Origin: VAZQ01 sp036557705
Lineage (GTDB): Bacteria; Pseudomonadota; Alphaproteobacteria; Rhizobiales; Xanthobacteraceae
DNA length: 64,000 nt
NCBI GenBank assembly: GCA_036557705.1
Contig: DATBHB010000142.1
Coordinates: forward strand, 1 to 64,000
Direction of reading: 5' to 3'
Part shown: piece after piece, positions 1 through 6,928 of the stretch
How the letters are laid out: every line of letters begins with the position of its first letter
Position numbering within the stretch: position 1 is the stretch's first letter
Made by a program: the position numbers and the translations under genes
Notes under the pieces: generated by a model
Told to the model about the DNA's origin: nothing
Database searches by the model: none
Seen by the model: only the letters and a program-made list of their open reading frames with translations

Positions 1-1
1 C

Positions 2-2749
2 GGCCAGAACTCCAACAATACCGTGCGGGTGACCGACGAGTTCCTCAAAGCGGTCGAGGCCGACGCGGAGTGGGACCTGACCTGGCGCACGAAGCCCGGC
101 AAGATCGCCCAGACGCTCAAGGCGCGCGCGCTGTGGGAGAAGATCGGCCACGCCGCCTGGGCCTGCGCCGACCCCGGCCTGCAATTTCATTCCAGCATCA
201 ACGACTGGCACACCTGTCCGGCGTCGGGACCGATCGTCGCGTCCAATCCGTGCTCGGAATACATGTTCCTCGACGACACCGCCTGCAATCTCGCCTCGAT
301 GAACCTGCTCGCGTTCCTGAATCCCTCCCCCGAAGGGGAAGGGTCGGCGAGCGAGCGAAGCGAAGTGAGCCGCGCTGGGGCCGGCGATTCGACAAGCCCC
401 ACCCGGTCGGCTTCGCCGACCACCCTCCCCGCTGCGCGGGGAGGGATGAGCTTCGACGTGGAAGGCTACGAGCACGCCATCCGGCTGTGGACCGTGGTGC
501 TCGAGATCGCGGTGATGATGGCGCAATTCCCCTCGCGCCAGATCGCGCAGCTCAGCTTCGAGTTCCGTACGTTGGGGCTCGGCTACGCCAACGTCGGCGG
601 GCTGCTGATGTCGTCGGGCATCCCTTACGATTCGGATGCCGGCCGCCAGCTCACCGGCGCGCTGACCGCCATCCTCACCGGCATCAGCTACGCCACCTCC
701 GCCGAGATGGCGAAGGAGCTCGGCCCCTTCCCCGGCTACAAGAAGAACCGCGAGCACATGCTGCGGGTGATCCGCAACCACCGCCGCGCCGCCCACGGCG
801 AGCGCTCGGGCTATGAGAAGGTGGCCACCCCGCCGGTGCCGCTCGACCACAAATCCTGCCCCGACGGCAAGCTCACCGAGCACGCCAAGGCGGCGTGGGA
901 CAAGGCACTGTCGCTCGGCGCCGAGCACGGCTACCGCAACGCTCAAGTGTCGGTGATCGCGCCGACCGGCACCATCGGGCTGGTGATGGACTGCGACACC
1001 ACCGGCATCGAGCCCGATTTCGCCCTGGTGAAATTCAAGAAGCTCGCTGGCGGCGGCTACTTCAAGATCATCAACCGCGCGGTGCCCGAGGCGCTGCGCG
1101 TGCTCGGCTATTCGCAGGTTGAGATCGACGACATCGTGACCTATGCGGTCGGCCACGGCAGTCTTGGCAACGCTCCGGCGATCAACCATTCGAGCCTCAA
1201 GGCCAAAGGCTTCACCGAGGACGTGATTGCGACCGTCGAGAAGGCGCTGCCGACCGCGTTCGACATCAAGTTCGTGTTCAACAAATGGACGCTGGGCGAG
1301 GAGTTCTGCACCAAGGTGCTCGGCTTCGATGCGGCGCAGCTCAGCGACCCGCGTTTCGATCTCCTCTCGGCGCTGGGGTTCAGCAAGCGCGAGATCGAGG
1401 CGGCGAACGTTCATGTCTGCGGCGCGATGACGGTCGAGGGCGCGCCGCATCTCAAGCCCGAGCACTATGGCGTGTTCGACTGCGCCAACCCCTGCGGGCG
1501 CACCGGGCGGCGCTATCTCTCGGTCGAGAGCCACATCCGCATGCTCGCCGCGGCACAGCCGTTCATCAGCGGCGCCATCTCGAAAACCATCAACATGCCC
1601 AACGACGCCACGGTCGAGGACTGCAAGGCGGCGTATCTCCTTTCCTGGAAGCTCGGCCTCAAGGCCAACGCCCTTTATCGCGACGGCTCGAAGCTCTCGC
1701 AGCCGCTCCAGAGCCAGCTCATCGCCGAGGAAGAGGACGAGGACGACGCGGTCGAGGCCTTCCTCGACAAGCCCACCGCGGCGCGCGCCACAGCGCTCGC
1801 CGAGAAGGTGGTGGAGAAGGTCGTCGAGCGCATTGTCGTGATGCGCGAGCGCGAGCGGCTTCCCGACCGGCGCAAGGGCTATACGCAGAAGGCGGTGGTC
1901 GGCGGCCACAAGGTCTATTTGCGCACCGGCGAATATGACGACGGCCGTCTCGGCGAAATCTTCATCGACATGCACAAGGAAGGCGCGGCGCTGCGCTCCT
2001 TCATCAATAATTTCGCCATCGCGGTCTCGCTCGGCCTGCAATACGGCGTTCCGCTCGATGAATATGTTGACGCCTTCACCTTCACCCGCTTCGAGCCGGC
2101 CGGCCCGGTGCAAGGCAACGACTCGATCAAATATGCGACCTCGATCCTCGACTATGTGTTCCGCGAGCTAGCGGTGAGTTACCTCGAGCGCTTCGACCTC
2201 GCCCACGTCGATCCGTCCGAGTCGGGCTTCGATGCGTTGGGCCGGGGCGTGACCGAAGGCAAGCCGAGCGGCGCGACGCAATACGTCTCGCGCGGGCTCA
2301 CCCGCTCGCGTACCGACAAGCTCGTGGTCATGCCCGGCGGCGGCAGCGGTGCGGAATCGCGCGGCGGTGCGGCAAGTGAGGCGCGCGGCCCGGGCGCTCC
2401 CAGCACGGGCGCTCTTTCTTCTCCCTCCCCCCTTGTGGGGGAAGGTCGGGGTGGGGGGACCCGTGTTACGGCGCTATCGAGCAGTGCGCCGCGTGCCGAA
2501 ATCGACGGCACCACCGTGCTCAAGACCGAGCAGAAACTCTCGCCGGCCGAGCGGCTCGAACGCATGCCGTTCGTGAAGCCCGCCGACCCGCGTGCCGAAG
2601 CCAGGGCCGCCCATGCCGAACGCCGCGCCGAAGCCAAAGCCAAGGGCTACGAAGGCGAGATGTGCGGCGAATGCGGCAACTTCACCTTGGTGAGAAACGG
2701 CACGTGCCTCAAGTGCGACACGTGCGGCTCGACGACGGGGTGCTCGTGA
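2..2749 (+). CDS. nrdJ: Adenosylcobalamin-dependent (class II) ribonucleotide reductase, 5' truncated
   Basis: The frame is open to the window edge, so this is the C-terminal part of a larger protein; a GTG at 23 is internal. NrdJ reduces ribonucleotides to deoxyribonucleotides with a B12-derived radical in the cytosol. Visible family signatures are NPCSEY (about 230-260) with its conserved Cys and Glu, the APTGTIG loop near 960, the TSCPD-type segment from about 1930, and a cysteine-rich redox tail ending CDTCGSTTGCS. Two stretches are unlike the family: about 42 residues encoded at 322-446 and about 14 residues at 2421-2461. Both are palindromic intergenic-type repeats translated in frame without a stop. 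Between the catalytic core and the tail there is also a low-complexity Gly/Ser/Ala linker. No class I or III reductase is in the window. Identity is certain; the effect of the inserts is unknown. Confidence 0.96.
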   Translation, partial: GQNSNNTVRVTDEFLKAVEADAEWDLTWRTKPGKIAQTLKARALWEKIGHAAWACADPGLQFHSSINDWHTCPASGPIVASNPCSEYMFLDDTACNLASMNLLAFLNPSPEGEGSASERSEVSRAGAGDSTSPTRSASPTTLPAARGGMSFDVEGYEHAIRLWTVVLEIAVMMAQFPSRQIAQLSFEFRTLGLGYANVGGLLMSSGIPYDSDAGRQLTGALTAILTGISYATSAEMAKELGPFPGYKKNREHMLRVIRNHRRAAHGERSGYEKVATPPVPLDHKSCPDGKLTEHAKAAWDKALSLGAEHGYRNAQVSVIAPTGTIGLVMDCDTTGIEPDFALVKFKKLAGGGYFKIINRAVPEALRVLGYSQVEIDDIVTYAVGHGSLGNAPAINHSSLKAKGFTEDVIATVEKALPTAFDIKFVFNKWTLGEEFCTKVLGFDAAQLSDPRFDLLSALGFSKREIEAANVHVCGAMTVEGAPHLKPEHYGVFDCANPCGRTGRRYLSVESHIRMLAAAQPFISGAISKTINMPNDATVEDCKAAYLLSWKLGLKANALYRDGSKLSQPLQSQLIAEEEDEDDAVEAFLDKPTAARATALAEKVVEKVVERIVVMRERERLPDRRKGYTQKAVVGGHKVYLRTGEYDDGRLGEIFIDMHKEGAALRSFINNFAIAVSLGLQYGVPLDEYVDAFTFTRFEPAGPVQGNDSIKYATSILDYVFRELAVSYLERFDLAHVDPSESGFDALGRGVTEGKPSGATQYVSRGLTRSRTDKLVVMPGGGSGAESRGGAASEARGPGAPSTGALSSPSPLVGEGRGGGTRVTALSSSAPRAEIDGTTVLKTEQKLSPAERLERMPFVKPADPRAEARAAHAERRAEAKAKGYEGEMCGECGNFTLVRNGTCLKCDTCGSTTGCS
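322..446. repeat. Palindromic GC-rich repeat inserted in frame in nrdJ
   Basis: The segment opens with CCCTCCCCCGAAGGGGAAGGG, interrupted here as CCCTCCCC then CGAAGGGGAAGGG, and closes with CCCTCCCCGCTGCGCGGGGAGGG-like arms. It resembles repeats found between genes elsewhere in the window (36066-36249, 26149-26172, 54851-54872). It keeps the nrdJ frame open and encodes a Ser/Gly/Glu-rich peptide. Confidence 0.8.
2421..2461. repeat. Second in-frame repeat in nrdJ (C/G-rich hairpin)
   Basis: CTCCCTCCCCCCTTG is followed by GTGGGGGAAGGTCGGGG, the familiar intergenic hairpin of this group of bacteria. It is read in frame as the peptide SPSPLVGEGRGGG inside the linker before the cysteine-rich tail. 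Confidence 0.75.
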
Positions 2750-2780
2750 GCGAGCGAGGCGCACGAGACGAGAGTAGCGG

Positions 2781-3038
2781 ATGCCCGTTGTCTTTCGTGA
2801 TGCTGGTCTCCGTTACTACTTCTTTTCAAATGAAGGCTCACCGCGGGAACCGCCACATATCCACGTGAAAGGCAGCGGCCGTGATGCCAAAATCTGGCTT
2901 GAACCAGAGGTCTCTGTCGCCGACAGCTATGGCTTTCATTCGGGTGAGCTTGCGCGTATCCTGCGGGTCGTTACCCAAAATCGCGCTCGAATTATCAAGG
3001 CATGGAATGGCCATTTCGCCAACAGCGGTTCGTTTTGA
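2781..3038 (+). CDS. DUF4160 domain protein
   Basis: An 85-residue protein with the DUF4160 layout: a short N-terminal strand region, the PPHIHV motif at about residues 24-29, a central KIWLEP strand and a helical end (ELARILRVV, with Arg/Asn following). The start is the ATG after a purine-rich AGAGTAG stretch, 31 bases after nrdJ stops. It overlaps the DUF2442 gene by 32 bases, so the two are probably translationally coupled. DUF4160/DUF2442 pairs are often adjacent and are suspected regulators or toxin-antitoxin-like modules, but no biochemical role is established. Assignment is by motif only. Confidence 0.85.
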   Translation: MPVVFRDAGLRYYFFSNEGSPREPPHIHVKGSGRDAKIWLEPEVSVADSYGFHSGELARILRVVTQNRARIIKAWNGHFANSGSF

Positions 3039-3255
3039 CGAGTACACGATGTGGGTCGATCTGAGCGACGGCCGCACGCTCGGAGTGCCGCTCGCGTGGT
3101 TTCCGCGCCTCCTGCGCGCAACGCCTGCAGAGCGCGAACGTGTCGAATTGAGCCGCGTCGGCCTGCACTGGGAAGAACTGGACGAGGATATTTCCGTCGC
3201 CGGCTTGTTGGCCGGGCGCGGAGACATGACCGGCAAAGCCGGCCAGGCGGCTTAG
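3007..3255 (+). CDS. DUF2442 domain protein
   Basis: An 82-residue protein. The open frame extends upstream to 2881, but the ATG at 3007 (MAISPTAVRF) matches the usual DUF2442 size and start, with the family hallmarks SDGRTLGVPLAWFPRL in the middle and a Trp-Glu-Glu segment followed by D-E-D-I-S-V near the end. It overlaps the end of the DUF4160 gene in another frame. DUF2442 proteins are small, with a fold related to NE0471-type proteins, and often accompany DUF4160. They may bind nucleic acid or a partner, which is an inference. The gene ends just before a palindromic repeat that could act as a transcript end. Confidence 0.85.
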   Translation: MAISPTAVRFDEYTMWVDLSDGRTLGVPLAWFPRLLRATPAERERVELSRVGLHWEELDEDISVAGLLAGRGDMTGKAGQAA

Positions 3256-3258
3256 CCA

Positions 3259-3430
3259 CTATTGTGTCAGAGGCTGTGTAGGGTGGGCAAAGGCGCAACG
3301 CGCTTTAGCGCGTGCGCTGTGCCCGCGCAGACCGACGCGCGTGGGCACGGCGCTCTTTTCTACGTGTGGCGAGGCTGAAGCGTGCGGACCGCGCCTTTGC
3401 CCACCCTACGAAAATTTTGACCCGCAGCGA
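3259..3430. repeat. Large palindromic repeat, family R, copy 1
   Basis: The core runs from GTAGGGTGGGCAAAGGCGC at 3278 to its inverted partner ending CCCACCCTACG at 3410. Inside are smaller inverted arms (GTGGGCACGGC). Degenerate outer arms (ATTGTGTCA / TTTGACCCGCAG) correspond to TTACTGCGTCA / TGACGCAGTAA in better copies. Positions 3431-3536 hold nothing recognisable. Confidence 0.85.
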
Positions 3431-3536
3431 CTCGTTGGGATTATCTTCCCAGAGATTTTAAGATTGTTCGGCGGTATGGTCTTGCCGCGCAAAGACGGCG
3501 AGCGCGCTGGCTACGCTTGCCAGGGGCAAGAGGGGA

Positions 3537-6500
3537 ATGACGCAGACCTTTTTCGAAAGGCCGATCCTTAACTCGCCATATGAGGTGCCAAAGCTTCATC
3601 ATGCTTTGGACAAGGACGGCCAGCCGCTCGATCTGCCTCCGGTGGAGGGCCGGCGCCGGTCGGAGTTGATTACTCCGGTCCCCAAGCCACGCAAGAAAAA
3701 GAACAAGCCGCAGCAGGGCACGCTCGTGCTCGGCGATGACGTGGGTCTGTCCTCCGAAGAGCAGGAATACAACCCGACTCCGATCATCAATGAAATCCGC
3801 CAGCACGTGGCCTCGTGGCGGGATCTGCCCAATCCGGCAGACTGGAGCGTCACTCCGGCCACCGCCCGGCTGCTGAACCATTGGCGACATTATAATTTCG
3901 AAACCGTGCGTCCGTTCTTCTGCCAAATCGAAGCAGTCGAAACCATCATCTGGCTCACCGAAGTCGCGCGTCAGCAAGGCCGTTACGCCAAGATTTGGGA
4001 ACACGTCAAAGGCGCGAACGAGCAGGCCAATCCCGAGTTGTTGCGCATCGCCATGAAGATGGCGACCGGCAGCGGCAAGACCACGGTGATGGCGATGCTG
4101 ATCGCGTGGCAGACCGTTAACGCCGTTCGCCAGCCTGGCAGCAACCTCTTCAGCCGCGGATTCCTGATCGTCACGCCTGGCATCACGATCAAGGATCGTC
4201 TGCGCGTGCTGCTGCCGGAGGACCCCGACAATTACTATCGCACGCGTGAGCTGGTTCCTGCGGACATGCTCGGCGACATCGACAAGGCGAAAATCGTCAT
4301 CTCCAATTATCACGCGTTCCGTCGGCGCGAGGCGATGGAGCTCTCCAAGGTCGGCCGCGCCCTGCTGCAAGGGCGCGGCGAGCCGCCGCAGACCATTGAG
4401 ACCGAAGGCCAGATGCTCCAGCGCGCCTGCGGCGAGCTTCTGGCGCTCAAGAATGTGGTGGTCATCAACGACGAGGCGCATCATTGCTATCGCGAGCGGC
4501 CGCCGACTGACGAAGACGAAAAGCTCAAGGGTGAGGACAAGGAAGAGGCGAAGAAGAACAACGAGGCGGCGCGGCTTTGGATAACCGGCCTTGAGGCACT
4601 CAAGCGAAAAGTTGGCCTACGCGCGGTTTACGATCTCTCCGCAACGCCGTTTTTTCTGCGCGGTTCCGGCTATGCCGAAGGCACGCTGTTTCCATGGACG
4701 GCGAGCGACTTCTCGCTGATGGATGCCATCGAATGCGGCATCGTCAAGCTGCCGCGCGTTCCCGTCGCCGACAACCTGCCCGGCAAGGACATGCCGGTCT
4801 ATCGTGATCTGTGGGCGCATATCGGCAAGGACATGCCCAAAAAGGGCCGCGGCAAGGCCGGCGAGCTTGATCCGCTCAAGCTACCGAACGAGTTGCAGAC
4901 CGCGCTCTACGCCCTCTACGGCCATTACGCCAAGACCTTCGAACTGTGGAAACAAGCCGGCATCGTGGTCCCGCCGGTCTTCATTGTGGTCTGCAATAAC
5001 ACGTCTACTTCCCAATTGGTTTACGAATGGATTTCCGGTTGGGAGCGCGCGCGCGATGACGATGACGAGCGTCATCCTGTGCACAAGGGGCATCTGGCGT
5101 TATTTCGGAATTACGACGATTTCGGCAACCGCCTGGCGCGGCCGAATACCCTGCTCATCGACAGCGAGCAGCTCGAATCGGGCGACGCGCTCGATGCCAA
5201 TTTTCGCGAAATCGCCGCACCGGAAATCGAACAGTTCAAGCGCGAGTTGATCGAGAGAACACGCGACGCGACCGCAGCCGATAAATTATCCGATCAGGAC
5301 CTCCTCCGCGAAGTCATGAATACGGTCGGCAAGCCCGGCCGGCTCGGTGAAAATATCCGCTGTGTGGTGTCGGTTTCGATGCTCTCCGAAGGCTGGGACG
5401 CGAACACCGTGACCCATATTCTCGGCGTGCGCGCGTTCGGCACCCAGCTGCTGTGCGAACAGGTCGTGGGCCGCGGACTGCGCCGGCAATCCTATGATCT
5501 CAACGAGGACGGCCTGTTCGATGTCGAATATGCCGATGTCCTCGGCATCCCGTTCGATTTCACCGCGAAGCCCGTGGTCGCGCCGCCGAAGAAGCCGAAG
5601 GCGACCGTGCGCGTGCACGCAGTCAAAGAGCGCTCCGCCTTGGAAATCACTTTCCCGCGCGTCGAAGGTTATCGAGTCGAACTGCCCGACGAGCGCCTTG
5701 TCGCCCGCTTCAGCAATGACTCCCGCCTCATCCTGACGCCCGAGGAAGTCGGGCCGTGCAAGGTGCTCCTCCAAGGCATCGTCGGCGAAGGCGTCGAGCT
5801 CAATACCGCAACTCTTGAAGGCATCAGGCCGAGCACCATCACGTTCCATCTTGCCAAGCATCTGCTCTATACCCGCTTCCGCGAGCCGGGTCAGGAGCCG
5901 CCGCTGCATCTCTTCGGCGACATTCAGCGTGTCGCGCGGCAATGGATCGAGCAAGGTTATCTCGTGGCCAAAGGCGTGCCGCTCGCAACGGTCACCTACC
6001 TCGAAATGGCCGACAAGGCCGCCGAACGCATTTATCTTGCCTGCCAGCGTCACGAGGAGGGGCAAAAAAGGATCAAGGCGATCCTCGACGCGTATAATCC
6101 GAAAGGCTCGACGCGGCATGTGAGCTTTGGCACCAGCAAGAGCACCTGGAAGACGGCGCCGAACAAGTGCCACATCAATTATGTGGTGCTCGACAGCGAT
6201 TGGGAGGCGGAGTTGGCCCGCGTGCTGGAACGCCATCCGCGGGTGCGCGCCTACGCCAAGAACCAAGGGATGCAGTTCGAGGTGCCGTATCGGGACGGTT
6301 CAGTGCCGCGGAAATATGTTCCCGATTTCATCGTGCAACTCGACGACGGAGGCGACGAGCCGCTCAATCTCGTTCTCGAAACCAAGGGTTATCGCGGCGG
6401 CAACGCCCAGCTCAAGGCCGAGACCATGCGCACCCTGTGGGTGCCCGGCGTAAATAACCTCGCCGCCTTCGGCCGCTGGTATTTCGAGGAATTCACCGAT

Positions 6501-6569
6501 GTCTTCGAGATCGAGTCGGCGTTCGCCGGTCTCATCGACGGGCTGGTCAAAATCCGGGAGCCGGCTTGA
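3537..6569 (+). CDS. Type III-like restriction endonuclease with DEAD/DEAH helicase and nuclease domains
   Basis: A 1010-residue protein that should translocate on and cut DNA unmodified by the neighbouring methyltransferase. Helicase motifs: Walker A GSGKT at about residues 178-182, DEAH at 312-315, SAT at about 368-370, and a motif VI-like GRGLRR region near 645. The C-terminal end carries a PD-(D/E)xK nuclease site, with PD at 929-930 and ETK at 948-950. The ATG follows AGAGGGGA, a good ribosome site. Order is restriction gene first, methylase second, the reverse of classic res/mod operons such as EcoP1. The architecture fits type III Res or the related stand-alone helicase-nuclease restriction families. 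All catalytic motifs look intact. Confidence 0.9.
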   Translation: MTQTFFERPILNSPYEVPKLHHALDKDGQPLDLPPVEGRRRSELITPVPKPRKKKNKPQQGTLVLGDDVGLSSEEQEYNPTPIINEIRQHVASWRDLPNPADWSVTPATARLLNHWRHYNFETVRPFFCQIEAVETIIWLTEVARQQGRYAKIWEHVKGANEQANPELLRIAMKMATGSGKTTVMAMLIAWQTVNAVRQPGSNLFSRGFLIVTPGITIKDRLRVLLPEDPDNYYRTRELVPADMLGDIDKAKIVISNYHAFRRREAMELSKVGRALLQGRGEPPQTIETEGQMLQRACGELLALKNVVVINDEAHHCYRERPPTDEDEKLKGEDKEEAKKNNEAARLWITGLEALKRKVGLRAVYDLSATPFFLRGSGYAEGTLFPWTASDFSLMDAIECGIVKLPRVPVADNLPGKDMPVYRDLWAHIGKDMPKKGRGKAGELDPLKLPNELQTALYALYGHYAKTFELWKQAGIVVPPVFIVVCNNTSTSQLVYEWISGWERARDDDDERHPVHKGHLALFRNYDDFGNRLARPNTLLIDSEQLESGDALDANFREIAAPEIEQFKRELIERTRDATAADKLSDQDLLREVMNTVGKPGRLGENIRCVVSVSMLSEGWDANTVTHILGVRAFGTQLLCEQVVGRGLRRQSYDLNEDGLFDVEYADVLGIPFDFTAKPVVAPPKKPKATVRVHAVKERSALEITFPRVEGYRVELPDERLVARFSNDSRLILTPEEVGPCKVLLQGIVGEGVELNTATLEGIRPSTITFHLAKHLLYTRFREPGQEPPLHLFGDIQRVARQWIEQGYLVAKGVPLATVTYLEMADKAAERIYLACQRHEEGQKRIKAILDAYNPKGSTRHVSFGTSKSTWKTAPNKCHINYVVLDSDWEAELARVLERHPRVRAYAKNQGMQFEVPYRDGSVPRKYVPDFIVQLDDGGDEPLNLVLETKGYRGGNAQLKAETMRTLWVPGVNNLAAFGRWYFEEFTDVFEIESAFAGLIDGLVKIREPA

Positions 6570-6635
6570 GAACCGCGGCGACATGCGAAATGGAGCCGAT
6601 TAGAGGAATGCTGCTGCCGCCACAGAGTCGCTTAG

Positions 6636-6829
6636 ACCGTCATCCTGAGGCGCGAGCATGCAGCCTACAAAAGCGCGTTTACGCGCGTTTTCGACGCGCT
6701 ATGGGCTGCATGCGAGCCTCGAAGGATGAACGGCCCGGATCGCCTGTTCGCGACCTTACGTGCGGCAAAGCCCGTCATCCTTCGAGGCTCGCGCGCAAAG
6801 AGTGCGCGCTCGCGCCTCAGGATGACGGT
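6636..6829. repeat. Palindromic repeat between restriction and methylase genes
   Basis: It begins CGTCATCCTGAGGCGCGAGC and ends with the inverted GCTCGCGCCTCAGGATGACG; a second inner pair (GCCTCGAAGGATGA / TCATCCTTCGAGGC) is nested. A module containing TTTACGCGCGTTTTCGACG at about 6677-6700 also occurs in other repeat families of the window. The repeat fills most of the 359-base gap between the genes. Confidence 0.8.
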
Positions 6830-6928
6830 CAAGCGAAGTGCGCAGTTGTTAGCTCGGTTGACCGGTGACTTTGATTTCCGGTTCAAGTTAAACGGAATGC
6901 TGTAGAAATTGCAGGGCATGGGGTCTCG

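Noticed and set aside
3441..4484. Minus-strand frame opposite the restriction gene
   Set aside because: Overlaps the helicase motifs of the restriction enzyme; shadow frame.
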